From contig NC_088209.1 of NCBI RefSeq assembly GCF_037126465.1, positions 2,852,001-2,916,000 on the forward strand: DNA of 64,000 nucleotides. Direction: 5' to 3'. A program made the translations under genes and the position numbers. Origin of the DNA: Ornithodoros turicata (Eukaryota; Arthropoda; Arachnida; Ixodida; Argasidae). Below are positions 41,003-52,000 of this stretch, one piece after another (within the stretch, counting starts at the first letter, position 1; the number at the start of each line of letters is the position of its first letter). Under the pieces are notes generated by a model. The model saw nothing but the letters and a program-made list of their open reading frames with translations, had not been told where the DNA came from and did no database searches.

Positions 41003-44000
41003 TGCCTCGGTGTGTGTTCTGCTTTTTTGATCCTCACGATATCGAGGATGAATCGGATGAATCGGACGACGATTCTCGGGACGGCGCACCTCCTACACTG
41101 TCTGCTCACGTGATGCGATCGCACCCCGACGTGGATACATCTTTCCTGCCCTTCTTCCAGACTGACAGTGCATTTAGAGGTGTCGTTAAAAGGTACGTGC
41201 TATTGGCATCTGTTCACGATCATGGAGTAGAGGATTTGCGACAATATTTAATGAGTCACTTTCACGATATGTTCGCTATATTGAGAGCGCAAAGAATACC
41301 CTTTAGGTTTTGCATTTGTTCGGATGTTTTAATGGTAAAGGAAACTCGTGGGGAGATAATCGCGCACATTGCCCACTTTATGGCGTTTGCTCGCGAAGTC
41401 CACAGCGACGGAGCCATCGCGAATACCCTGATGGATGTGATTCAGGAGTCCACGGGACGCGTAGAAAATTATCAGCGGGAAGGGAGCGGGTTCGTGTCCA
41501 CCGACGTCCAAAACGTTCAAATGTGCATTTCCGCCGTGAAAACGAAAAAATTCGGATGCAATGGGACACTTCGCGATCATTTGGCTAAGCGCAGGAACGT
41601 GCTAACAAATATTCATTTACCGGCACGTAAGGAGGGTGAGTGTTTTAAATACAACACGCTCGCCCTCCTGCATCCACAGAGTTGGAATACATGGTCAAAA
41701 AAATATGAAAATTATGCAGCGGAGTACTGGTGGCCTAGTCGCTTCCCCGTTTCCTACTCTGACCTGGACGAATTCGAAGACAAAAACATGATATCCGTGT
41801 ACGTATACGAGTACGTCGATCAGGGAGTGCACGTGTCGCGACCTCCAAAACTCGAGTATGAAAAGAAAATTCACTTATTGGCTATAGACCAGCATTTTTT
41901 TGGAATCAAGTCCCTCGAGCGGTTACTGATTAGGAAAGACAAGCGTTTCGTCTGCGAGCGTTGCACGCGCTCTTTTAACAAGGAAGAGAGCATGGCGAAA
42001 CATCGTCGCCTGTGCGCGGACGTAAACGAAATCATATTGGAATTTTGCGAACCGGGCAAAAACTTTGTAGAGTTTACTAAAATACAGTACAAGCAGCAGT
42101 ACAACTACGTCGTCGCGTTGGACACGGAGAGCGTGCTCGCGCCCAGTGGTGTTGGCATGCAGCGTCACGTCACCTCGAGCTTCTGTGCCGTGCTCGTACG
42201 CACCCACGACTCGAAGGTGATGCGCATCAGGACGCACCACGGTGAAGATTCTGCGAGGCAGTGCGTCAGAGCTTTGATGGAAATGCGGGACGAGATGATC
42301 GCCCTGAACGCCTGCCCCGCGGAAATGGTGCTGAATGATGAGCAACGAGCACGACACAGAGCTGCCACCCACTGCGCGTACTGCGGGCGGGAGTTCGCGC
42401 AAGATCTACCCCGTGTCCGGCACCACGACCATTCCAAGCGTTGTACTGCCGGCGAGACAAATTACATCGCGACGCTGTGCAACCCCTGTAACGTGGCGTG
42501 CACGACGCGAGAAAAACTGCCCATCATGGTGCACAATCTGGCCTACGATTTGGCCGGACTACTGCGGGAATTTCACCTTCTCGGGTGGAAGCGAGCTCCC
42601 TTCATCGTGGCCAGTTCCATGGAAAAAATCCGATCGTTCGAAATTGGCACCTTCCTATTCAGAGATACCATGCAGTACCTAAATTCGTCGCTGGGAGAGC
42701 TCGTGGAAACCGTCAAATCCATGGGGGGCGCAGAGGCGTTCCAATGCCTGAAGCAGGTATTTGGAGACGACTACAAAATTTTGCTTCGTAAAGGTGTATT
42801 CCCGTACAGCCACGTGAGCTCGTTCGCGGTCTACGACGAATTGGCTCTGCCGGCAAAATCCGCCTTTCGAAACGATCTGACGGGGGAGGATATAAGCGAT
42901 GAAGACTATCAGTACGCGCTGCACGTATTTGAACGTTTTGGATGCTCGAATCTGAGGGATTATAATGCATTGTACCTGAAAACGGATGCCCTGTTACATG
43001 CTGACGTAATGCAGCACTTCCGACGCCTGTGCTACGACGCGCGCGGTTTGGAATTGCTTCATTGCGTTTCTCTGGCATCCTATTCGTGGCAATGCGCTCT
43101 AAATTACACGCGGGCAAAATTGGAGCTGATCATCGACGAGGACATGTACCGGACCATCGAATCGGGTGTTAGAGGCGGACTCTGTCAGGCGAGCAGGCGT
43201 CATTTACGGGCTAACAACCCGCTGTGCAGTGGCTACGATCCCGATAAAGAGGAGGTGTACATATCGTACATAGATTGCAACAATCTTTACGGATTCAGTA
43301 TGATAAAGCACCTCCCCGTCGGCGATTTCGAATGGGTCGAGGATTTTAGCTCCGTGGATTTTATGCGTCATCCCACAGATTCGGATGTGGGATACGTGTA
43401 CGTGTGCGATTTGGAGTATCCAAAATCTATCCACGCGCTGACGCGGTACTTCCCCCTGGCTCCTGAGAAGGCGGTCGTCCCGAAGGAATGGCTCCCGCCA
43501 TTCCAGCGAGAGCTCCTCGAAGAGTTAATGTATCAGCCGGCGAACAGCAAAAAGCTGCTGCTCACGTGCAAGGACAAGGTCGAGTACGTTGTTCATTACG
43601 CGCTGCTCGCTCTCTATTGTAGACTGGGCATGCGGGTGACAAAAATTCACCGAATTCTAAAATTTCGTCAGGCACCATTCCTGCGTCCCTACATCGAGGA
43701 CAATGTTGCCAGACGCGTCGCATCGAGCACGACGTTTGAGAAAAATTTCTATAAAATCTCAAATAATGCGGTCTTCGGGCGTACGCTACTAAATAAATTT
43801 AATATGCGGGACATTCGAGTAGCCTTCGATGAGGAGACGGCGAGTCGCCTCGGGAGCCAGGTGGAATGCGCGCGAATGGAAATTTTGTCCCCCAATTGCG
43901 TCATGTACGAAATGCGCAAAAGAAAAGTGCGATGCGATTTCCCCCTGCAGATTGGCTTCACGATTTTAGAACTGAGTAAGTTAACCATGTACTCGTTCTA

Positions 44001-44499
44001 CTATGAAACCCTGTTGAGTAAGCTCACTTGTCCGGTGATTACGTGCTACTTTGACACGGATTCTCTGATCCTCGGCCTATTCTGCAAGGACTATGAAGAT
44101 CAGTTACGCGCGATCGCCGACGACCATTTAGATTTGTCTTCCTTCGATCGTGATCATCCACTGTACAGCGAGAGGAATCGCGGTAGACTTGGCGCGTTCA
44201 AAAGTGAAACGGGTAGCGTACCCATTGAGGAAGTAATATGCTTGAAAGCCAAAATGTATTCCATCAAATTAGCCGGGGGAAAACAAATTGCAAGAGCTAA
44301 AGGGGTCAAAAAGAACATTGTGCACAAACACCTCCTCCATGATACGTACCGCGATACCCTATTCAAGCACGCTAGCGTATCGCACGAACAGGTGTCAATA
44401 GTGGGAAAGAAACAGTGCATGTACACCATCAGAAATGTGAAAAGAAGTCTGATGGCATACGACGACAAACGATACCTCTACAATGACGTGGACTCCTAA
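41002..44499 (+). CDS. polB: Polinton protein-primed DNA polymerase B (about 1165 aa)
   Basis: A family B polymerase of the protein-primed type. An N-terminal C2H2-like finger (CVFC...HVMRSH, 4-40) is followed by a CERC...HRRLC finger near 316-337. Exonuclease: LDTES (about 373-377) and NLAYDLAG (about 512). An HNH/endonuclease VII-like CAYCGREF...VRHHDH...CNPCN cluster lies between the Exo motifs (about 458-500). Polymerase: YIDCNNLYGF (Asp about 758), ISNNAVFG (about 920) and YFDTDSL (Asp about 1018). It copies the element from a protein primer bound at the TIR. The frame is intact. Its start is best explained by splicing (ATG from 40948 plus 41003-41004). It is the largest gene of the element. 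Confidence 0.96.
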   Translation: MPRCVFCFFDPHDIEDESDESDDDSRDGAPPTLSAHVMRSHPDVDTSFLPFFQTDSAFRGVVKRYVLLASVHDHGVEDLRQYLMSHFHDMFAILRAQRIPFRFCICSDVLMVKETRGEIIAHIAHFMAFAREVHSDGAIANTLMDVIQESTGRVENYQREGSGFVSTDVQNVQMCISAVKTKKFGCNGTLRDHLAKRRNVLTNIHLPARKEGECFKYNTLALLHPQSWNTWSKKYENYAAEYWWPSRFPVSYSDLDEFEDKNMISVYVYEYVDQGVHVSRPPKLEYEKKIHLLAIDQHFFGIKSLERLLIRKDKRFVCERCTRSFNKEESMAKHRRLCADVNEIILEFCEPGKNFVEFTKIQYKQQYNYVVALDTESVLAPSGVGMQRHVTSSFCAVLVRTHDSKVMRIRTHHGEDSARQCVRALMEMRDEMIALNACPAEMVLNDEQRARHRAATHCAYCGREFAQDLPRVRHHDHSKRCTAGETNYIATLCNPCNVACTTREKLPIMVHNLAYDLAGLLREFHLLGWKRAPFIVASSMEKIRSFEIGTFLFRDTMQYLNSSLGELVETVKSMGGAEAFQCLKQVFGDDYKILLRKGVFPYSHVSSFAVYDELALPAKSAFRNDLTGEDISDEDYQYALHVFERFGCSNLRDYNALYLKTDALLHADVMQHFRRLCYDARGLELLHCVSLASYSWQCALNYTRAKLELIIDEDMYRTIESGVRGGLCQASRRHLRANNPLCSGYDPDKEEVYISYIDCNNLYGFSMIKHLPVGDFEWVEDFSSVDFMRHPTDSDVGYVYVCDLEYPKSIHALTRYFPLAPEKAVVPKEWLPPFQRELLEELMYQPANSKKLLLTCKDKVEYVVHYALLALYCRLGMRVTKIHRILKFRQAPFLRPYIEDNVARRVASSTTFEKNFYKISNNAVFGRTLLNKFNMRDIRVAFDEETASRLGSQVECARMEILSPNCVMYEMRKRKVRCDFPLQIGFTILELSKLTMYSFYYETLLSKLTCPVITCYFDTDSLILGLFCKDYEDQLRAIADDHLDLSSFDRDHPLYSERNRGRLGAFKSETGSVPIEEVICLKAKMYSIKLAGGKQIARAKGVKKNIVHKHLLHDTYRDTLFKHASVSHEQVSIVGKKQCMYTIRNVKRSLMAYDDKRYLYNDVDS

Positions 44500-44643
44500 A
44501 CGTACGGAAGCTGCGAATATGGTAAGCTCGAGTGGATGACGTATATAGCGAGATTTCACCTGGCGTTCTTTCCCCCCCCCCGCCGCACAGATAATGCAGT
44601 GGATGAGTAGGAGTAGCATCATTTGACCTGCGTCACTGGAAGG
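44500..44643 (+). promoter_or_regulatory. Short spacer with TATA-like box before the secreted-protein gene
   Basis: GTATATAG near 44540 is about 105 bases before ATG 44644. A C-run (44571-44581) and CACAG follow, so a small leader intron (GTAAGC at 44521 to CAG near 44591) is possible but unsupported by frame. Confidence 0.4.
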
Positions 44644-45060
44644 ATGTGGCACCTCGTTCTCTTCTCGCTCGTCTCGTGCGCGCTGGCGCTGGACGCTGGC
44701 AACTGTACTGCGAGCATCAAGCTGGAGAAGGATAAGCACACGTACGCGCACGAATGCCCTGGCGACATCTTGGCCATCAGAGAGTGGCACGTGGTACCTA
44801 TGCGGTCCGGCATTAACCTGGACAGGAACGCTACTCGATCGCTGCGTACGTGCCTTCACTCGCTGGACGTGAGCGACAGCTACGAAGATATCCAGTGCAC
44901 GCGGATGTGCCAGCTCACGGAGGACGAAATTTTTCTCAGCCGCTGTCCCGGAGACGTCTACATGATCCGTCACTTCCGTGGAACCATGCCCAGCATCAAA
45001 GGAATCAATCTCTCCAAGACCGCCATGCTTTTTCTCAAACATGTACTCAATAAACGTTGA
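44644..45060 (+). CDS. Secreted two-repeat cysteine protein carried by the Polinton (138 aa), unknown
   Basis: ATG 44644 gives a clear signal peptide (MWHLVLFSLVSCALA). The mature part has two related halves: ECPGDILAIREW...MRSGINLDRNA...LRTCLHSL and RCPGDVYMIRHF...MPSIKGINLSKTA...LKHVLNK. Both follow the pattern CPGDxxxIR...GINL...A...L, with about six Cys in the mature chain and a possible N-glycosylation site (NCT, NAT). I know no family with this layout. It is not a core Polinton gene; it looks like captured cargo. AATAAA (45049-45054) lies inside the last codons. It ends 23 bases before the right TIR. Confidence 0.8.
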   Translation: MWHLVLFSLVSCALALDAGNCTASIKLEKDKHTYAHECPGDILAIREWHVVPMRSGINLDRNATRSLRTCLHSLDVSDSYEDIQCTRMCQLTEDEIFLSRCPGDVYMIRHFRGTMPSIKGINLSKTAMLFLKHVLNKR

Positions 45061-45083
45061 AAGGTATTTTTTTCTTGTCTGTC

Positions 45084-45787
45084 TGAGATAAAGCCGCAGC
45101 AGGGTCGCTGCCGAGCGCGCCATCTGGCGGGCGCTAACGAAGGCTATGCTCAGCGGACTTAGTCAGCCAATCAGTGGGCTTAGAATGGGGCCAATCGGTG
45201 GGCTTAAACGGGGGACGGCCAATCAGAGGGCTTAGAAAGTCTGGAAATGTGGAGAGTGATCAGTAGGCTTCGAATGGACCAATCAGCGGAGCCAGTTAAT
45301 CGGCATAAAGGGGCGGAGCTGTGCTCAGCGATACGCATGCACCAATCAGCGCGAAGTGGGCAGACACGAGTAATTAGCATAAAGGGGCGGAGCTACAGTC
45401 AACCAATCAATGATCAGTCAAGGCTTAGCACGGGCCATTCAGCGTGAACTGGGCGGAGCCAAGCCAACTAATTAGCATGAAGGAGCGGAGCTACGGTAAG
45501 CCAATCAAAGATCAGTAGGCATAGCATGGGCCAATCAACGTAAAGTAGGCGGAGCTAATGGTGGCCAATCAGATCAGTAGGCTTAGCATGGCCCAATCAA
45601 CATGAAGTGGGCGGGGGCTAATGGCGGCCAATCAGATGGCTTTGGATTTGGCTTGTGTTGGCTTAGAACTGGATTGTGTTGGATTATAACTGGATTATGG
45701 CTTAGAATTGGATTGGAATTGGATTAGAATTGGATTGGAATTGGATTAGAGAAAACTCTTGGCTATAGGACTTCTTTCTATACTACT
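45084..45787 (-). repeat. Polinton right terminal inverted repeat
   Basis: Reverse complement of 32485-33178 with small indels (704 against 694 bases). It has the same CCAAT, GC-box and ATTAGCAT words, read inwards on the minus strand. It ends CTTTCTATACTACT. Confidence 0.93.
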
Positions 45788-45793
45788 ATGGCT
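45788..45793. repeat. Polinton target-site duplication, right
   Basis: ATGGCT, identical to the copy at 32479-32484. Confidence 0.93.
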
Positions 45794-47800
45794 ATGTCGC
45801 CAGGTTTGAGCGCTGATGAGTTGAAAACTCTCGACGAAGGAGTTGACCGCAGTTCGGCCAAGTATTTCTTGTGCCATCTTTTCCCAAAGTGGGCAAGGCT
45901 TTGTCAACTTGTCCAAGTTTCGTCTAATGGTAGTTTCGTTGACGTAAGTTCTCTGTATTGTGGGGTTGGTAGAGACGTCTGACGTTTACCGACGAGGAAG
46001 TCGCAGGGGAAATTGACATTTCTTCAGAGCTGTTGCTGCAGAGGAACGTTATAGGCCGTGAGTTATTCACCGCTTCCACTTCAGTAAGGATGGTGATTAT
46101 CTCTTTCGTATCTAGGAGCTTCCTTCCTAGTACCTTCTTCACCGATGTATTGACGGATCGCACAAGTTGTTCGTAAGACCCGCCCCACCAGGGCGCCCGC
46201 TCCATAATGAACCGCCATTCAATATTGCTCATCGAGAAATGATCTTTCACCAGCGGATCCCTTAAGACCAACCACAGCTCTTTCAGTTCGCTCCTACTTC
46301 TCTTGAACGATAAAAAATTGTCAGAATACACAATACAGCATAGCCCTCTCCGTGAGACGAACTGTCGTAGGGCCTGTAGAAAACGCTTGCTGGAGATGTC
46401 CTTGGAAAACTCGAGATGTACTGCCCTCGTGACTGCGCATACAAAAAGGACGATGTAACGTTTCTTGGTACCGTGAGCTTCCTTCACCATCAGAGCTCCG
46501 GCAAAATCAATTCCCACCACTTCAAACGGTGCGCATTCGCTCACTCGGTCCACTTGCAAAAGAGCAACCGTTTCGCTTGATGCCTTGGCGTTCAAGCGCT
46601 TGCAGGTCACGCAGTCGTGAATGACCTTTTTTACAAGTCGATGAGCTCGGGTAACCCAAAACTTCTCTCGTAGTTGCACGAGTGTATCTCTGATGCCCTC
46701 ATGAAAAGTTGGTGATGAGCCCGAAGAACCAGTAGCTTCGTGTAATGACGATCTCCAGGCATGATCCTGGGATGTCGCTCATCGTACGTTCCAGGGCTGA
46801 ACTGTAGACGTCCGCCAGCCCTGATAATCCCGTCGTTGTGGATGAATGCTGTTAGGTCCCTTAATGGCGAGTTGCCCGCAAGTTTTTCGATACATTTCAG
46901 TTCGTGCTGAAAAGTCATCCGTTGAACAGTCCTTATCATTGAACTTGAGCCTTTCGATCTCTTCTGTTGATAGTACTCCACTCCTCCTGACATGCGATTT
47001 CAGGTTATGAATATAGCGCAGGACCCATGCTGTCCTATATGAAGCTTGAGTACGGAGGTGTACTTGTTGATGCCAAGTACAACCGGTATTGTGGATGTTT
47101 AAGTAGCTGTGGTTAGCATCTGGGATTTCACTTCTTCAAGTTCTTCGCATGCAAACTGTGTCGTTGGGGGCTTTCTGGCCATAAGTTCCCGTTTCCATCT
47201 TACTGCATAGCCCTAGATCCAATGGAGTGTGATCATACGGTCTCTCCAGAAAAGCACGCCGCTAACGTCAAGCTTGAGGTCACGCTGATGTACGCTGATG
47301 TACTGAAATAGGCGTGATGCCACGAGGCCCGCCATCAACTCTAGACGGGGCAGCGTCAGTTGTTTTAGTGGAGCGATTATTGACTTCTTCAGAACCAGTG
47401 TCGTCGTCGTCCTTCCTGTTAAGTCCGTTACACACAGGTACACTACCGCGCCGTACGCTGCCGTGCTTGCATCCGCAAAGACGTGCAGCACTCTGCTGCC
47501 GGCGACGTCACTTCAGCCATAGCCGTAAAATCGCGGTACTTGTATCTGCGATCCAGTTGGCCAATTGGTGTCTGATGTCATCTGGTAGAATTTTATCCCA
47601 TCCAAGTTTAAGTTGCCAAGTGCGTTGAAAACAGAGTTTATCGGTTAGAGAAATGTCGGAATAAATCCCCTTGGATCATACAGCCTTGCTGCCGTCTGTA
47701 ATACGAAGCGTTTCGTATCTTTAGCTTGCTCGGAGAACTGTCTGACACTGTCCACTGCCCATGCCCAAGAATTAGGGACAAAACGTAAAGCAGGCTTCAC
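45788..47800 (-). pseudogene. Degenerate BEL/Pao pol (RT end, RNase H, integrase)
   Basis: Reading the minus strand from 47.8 kb: RT tail (VRQFSEQAKDTKRFVLQTAA), RNase H (LHVFADASTAAYGAVVYL at 47213-47491), an H2C2-type region broken by a frameshift near 46640-46700, an integrase core (FEVVGIDFAGAL, IVYSDN, then APWWGGSYEQLVRSV) in the 45924-46679 frame, then a second frameshift near 46000. The C-terminus runs to 45793 and resumes at 32484 beyond the Polinton. The gag, protease and most of RT are missing to the right. It differs clearly in sequence from the young BEL element at 49-54.6 kb. Confidence 0.9.
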
Positions 47801-48970
47801 CTAAAATGGCTCCTATAGAGCCTGTGTATTCTGGGACGAAAAGCGCGTGCTACATATTCTGCTGGCAGCGCTTTGCATTCGTTCTCTAATGGCATCTTGC
47901 CTCTGCCAGGACAAAACTTTTGAGCAATTTTTTGGGCATGAATAGTGGCATCTTCAAGGTCCCATTCGGGTTCCAAATTCTGAACCTGTAAAGGAGCCTT
48001 CCATCGCCGCACGAGCACGTTGCAGCGAAGCCTACGTTCAAGGCCACGCGCAACGACAGGTTTGGGAAATGGCTCAGCCCAGAAGAGACTACAAGAGAAG
48101 ACAAACAAGAAATAACAATACGGGGAGCAAAGATTTGTGTGTAACATCACGTGGTAAGGGTATAGGATATAAAAAACTAAAAACTTGACAGCTGTTAGGA
48201 GAACTAACATCGTTGAGGTTGTTATAAAGAGCAAAAGTGTGTACATTATGGCTGTTACGAAGTCTGTTGGTATCTGCTAAACTGAGCAATCAAACAAAAC
48301 ATAAAATAAAGGTGTGGTCGGAGTGAACGGCACAACAACAACAACAATAAATGATGACGATGAGATGGGGTGTTTCACCGCGGAGCTGTGTACCCTACAC
48401 CACTGCACGTGGAACGTGGTGTGAAGATGATGAAAGAAGGATGCAAATACAAGGAAGAACTAAAATGAACGGCAGAAAATAGACCAACGACAGCGTAAGA
48501 CGACATGTACTACTTTGCACAGGAAAATGTGATATCTGAGGTTCTGCGATGTGCTAAGGTTGTCAAACCAAGTTTATCGAGGATAGGTTCATAATTATAG
48601 AAACCAATGTGTCGGTCATAGAGAATGTACAATGACTCCAAGGGCTTCAATGCTGTCATTGGGTCAACTTCTTATCTTTGAAAATTAGTGAAGCTAATGA
48701 AGTATACCATTTTAGTTAGCCATCGAACACTGATGCGACCGGCTAGGAAAGATATTCCAGAGGTTTCGTTTTCGTTTCTTCTTTCTCGCTCTCTCCTTTT
48801 TTCCTTTTTGTTTGGGGGAGGGGGGAGGATGAGCGGGGGCTGATTAATACCTGAAGACAATTTATGATACAGCTACAGGATGTCACGCTTCCTCGCGAAC
48901 GCAGGAGCCTCTCTAACGAGGAAAACGCAATTGTACAAGGCGGTCACTTGGCTCATTTGTATTATAACAC
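47800..48970. other. Unassigned DNA between two BEL elements
   Basis: A minus-strand frame (47797-48246) includes FCPGRGKMPLENECKALPAE, which I cannot place; it may be a decayed piece of host or element gene. The rest has a short CAACAACAA repeat near 48330 and no recognised gene. Confidence 0.4.
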
Positions 48971-49094
48971 TGTTAAGGATAGAGGAGGCTGACCCGACCG
49001 TATTCTACTGAAGAACGGTTTTTTTTATTGCTCGTGCGAACCCGCTCGCTCGCTCATCTTCCTCCAGTGCCGCCCCCTTCCGGCATACTCAACA
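48971..49094 (-). repeat. 3' LTR of the young BEL/Pao element
   Basis: The minus strand starts TGTTGAGTATGCC and ends TCCTTAACA. It contains GCAATAAAAAAAACC, a polyadenylation signal. I see no difference from 54482-54605. The pol stop (TGTTGA) lies in its first six bases. Confidence 0.95.
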
Positions 49095-52000
49095 TCCTCC
49101 CGCGGCCGCGTTGGACGAGTCAGCTTCCAGCAGGTACAAACGTTGGGGAGGACGCCGGAGCTGTTGACCATTCGGGAGAAGTACTTTGAAACAGCGCTCG
49201 ACACCATCTCTTCCTGGGAAGGAACCAACTATGCGTCCGAGTTTCCAAACCAGAGGTGGCAGTGCATTGTCCTCCACTATCACGACGTCGCCGACGCGAA
49301 TTCGTGGATGTGCCCTCGGTTGACTGTGGTGTGCAGAACGCAGAAGCAGGAGATAGTCCTTCTTCCAACGAGTCCATAACTGCACAAGAAGAGCCTGTCT
49401 ATGTCGAACTCTGCGACGAAGACCTGCAGGAGTGGAACTGGGCACCTCTAACCCCAGGCTGGCCGGTAAGGCTACGGCGCGCCTTCCGATCAAGAAGTGG
49501 GAAGGAGTCAGAGCCTCGCAGTCCTCTGTGTCGTCGGCAAGCTGGGTGAGGGGACGGCAGTTGACGGCCGCCTCAACTTCGAGTAGTACGGTGAGAAGCC
49601 CCTCATAGCAGAGGCTACTGCGCCCTAGACAACGTTTCAGTGCGTCCTTGATAGTACGAATGAGCCGTTCCCAAAAACCGCCCCACCAGGGCGCACCTTC
49701 AGCGATAAACTTCCACTGGATGCGGAGGGAACTGGCATGGTCTTGGACAGAGTCGTCGAAGAGCGCGCGCAGTACTTTAGCGCAGTAACGGAACGTCTTG
49801 GCGTTGTCGGAATAGATGGTGGACGGCACACCCCGTCGCGAAGCGAAGCGGCGAACGGCAAGGAGGAATGTTTGTGCCGTCATATCAATCGTTAACTCGA
49901 GGTGGATCGCTCTTGTCACTGCACACGAGAACACAACTATGTACACCTTCCTGTCAGTGTTTTGTGACGCGCGGCAGTACAGTGGTCCGCAAAAGTCAAT
50001 CCCAACGACGTCAAACGGCATGGTTTCGGTTATCCGGTCCCTCGGTAACGGTGCGGGAGGAGCAGTCTCCGGACGCAAGCGTCTACGACGACACGGCAAG
50101 CAAGCGTTCAATACCCGCCTCACTGTCCGACGTCCTTTCAGAATCCAAAACCTGGAGCGGAGTTCGATTAAAGTTAGCTGGACTCCTCCATGAAGAAGGC
50201 GGATATGTGCTGCTTCAACCAGAAGCTCAGTGAACCGGTCGTTGCATGGTAGTATCATAGGATGCTTCAACTCCTCCGACGCATCAAGGGCCTGCAGGCG
50301 ACCACCCACACGAAGCAAACCTTTCTTGTCAAGGAAGGGCTGTAAAGTCAGAATACTGGAAGCAGACTCGACAGATTGTCCGACCTCTAACGTAGCGACT
50401 TCTGAAGGAAACGCAGAGCGCTGAACAAATCGTATCCAGTACAACTCTGCCTCACACAACTCCGCGGCTGTTAGCGGTCCGGAGGAGGACGTGGTGTGGA
50501 GTGACGCATTACGAAGAAACCTTTTGATCCAAGCGGTGACTCTTAGAACCTTAGTAAGGCGTCCGTAATCATTAATCCTAAGGAGTGGATCGTGCAAATG
50601 AGGAGAAGTCGGCAAGCTTAAGCTCTGACAGGCAGAGGTGAGTCCAGTGCGCAAGTCATCGTGCTTTTGACTAGGGCAGAGATCTGTAGGCCAATCCACC
50701 TGAGGATTGGTCAACCACGCAGGTCCGGCCCACCAAATTGTCTTGCGCGAAACAAAAGACGCTGGCTCGCCACGGGTAAGTAAGTCTGCTGGATTATCCT
50801 GGCTCCGGCAGTGGTGCCAGTGGAATCCTCTGGTTAGGCGGCGAATCTCGGACGAGCGGTTTCGTACAAATACTTCCTGGCGGACCGCGTCACCACATAT
50901 CCAGTGCAATGCGACCGCAGAGTCAGTCCAAAGGTGAACCACGGCCTGTGAGAGCTCGGGAAGTTGTCTGACATAGTGGCATAACCTGGCTGCCAACAAG
51001 CAGGCCAATAGTTCCAGCCTTGGAATCGAAACGGGCCGTAACGGGGCTATGCGACCTTTACTCATGAGGAGCTGTGAAGCGAAACTGTTCTCAGACATGA
51101 CGCACCTCACATAAACGGCAACCCCGTATGCCATTGGGCTTGCGTCGCAAAATACGTGAAGCTCCTGTCCTTTTGCGCCTTGCGTTGCAGGAGATATGAC
51201 ACAACGTGGGACTTCGAACGATGAAAGTTCGCTAAGCTCGGACGTCCAGGTCTTCCAGTGTTCATGCACGTCCTCAGGTAGAGCTTCTTCCCATGTGCAA
51301 TTGCGCCGCCATAGCTCTTGGAACAGAAGTTTGGCGCGGACGAGAAACGGTCCAAGAAGCCCAAGAGGATCAAACAGCCTCGCAAAGGTCTGAAGTACAA
51401 CTCGCTTGGTAGCTGGCTGCGTAGCAACGTAAGATGACACGTTTTGAGTGGTCATTACGATAGTGTCAGCAGATCGGTTCCACGGAAGACCAAGCACCTT
51501 GCATCTAACAAACGGTTGACCGATGTCGTCGAGGGAGACACCGTCTGCACGAAATTGCTCGTTCAACGTTTCGGAACTGGAGCACCACTTTCTCAGCTCC
51601 ATGCTGGCGTCCGCCACAATAGCACGGGCTGTTTGGTAAATGTGGAGTGCTTCAGGTTCGGTTGAAGCGCCGATAACTAGATCATCCACGTAAAAGGCTC
51701 TTTGTAGACGCGATGCGATTTCTGGATGAATAGTCTTCCAAGATTCAAGGTGATGCATCAAAGTTGCAGACAGTAGAAATGGGCTCGACGAAGCTCCAAA
51801 TGGCACCCTCGTCATACGCCACTCGACGATGGTTGGGCAAGGATCGTCACTACTGGGAAGTCGTTCGATCCACAAGAAACGAAGAAGGTCTCTGTCTTCT
51901 CGTCGGACGTGAATTTGCAGGAATGCCTTGCGAATGTCGGCGGTCATGACGATGTGATTGCACCTGAACTGCAGAAGAAGTTGCAGCAATTCTGCACCGA

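Larger units (their letters stand above)
32485..45787 (+). mobile_element. Polinton/Maverick element, 13.3 kb, complete ends
   Basis: Terminal inverted repeats of about 0.7 kb bound the element, starting AGTAGTATAGAAAG and ending CTTTCTATACTACT, with a perfect 6-bp duplication. It encodes, from left: an 85-aa helical protein, packaging ATPase, two small conserved proteins, chromodomain integrase, a 425-aa capsid-type protein, a 114-aa basic protein, the major capsid protein (frameshifted), an adenain-like protease, a minus-strand 111-aa protein, PolB, and a secreted cysteine protein. ATPase to basic protein genes overlap by 4-14 bases. At 13.3 kb it is shorter than many Polintons (15-20 kb) but has the whole core set. 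It replicates by protein-primed DNA synthesis and integrates through its DDE integrase. It inserted into BEL/Pao pol. Confidence 0.97.

Noticed and set aside
44395..45123. A 242-codon minus-strand frame covering the right end of the Polinton
   Set aside because: It overlaps the PolB end and the secreted-protein gene in antisense and starts in the TIR. Its composition looks like a shadow of the + strand genes.
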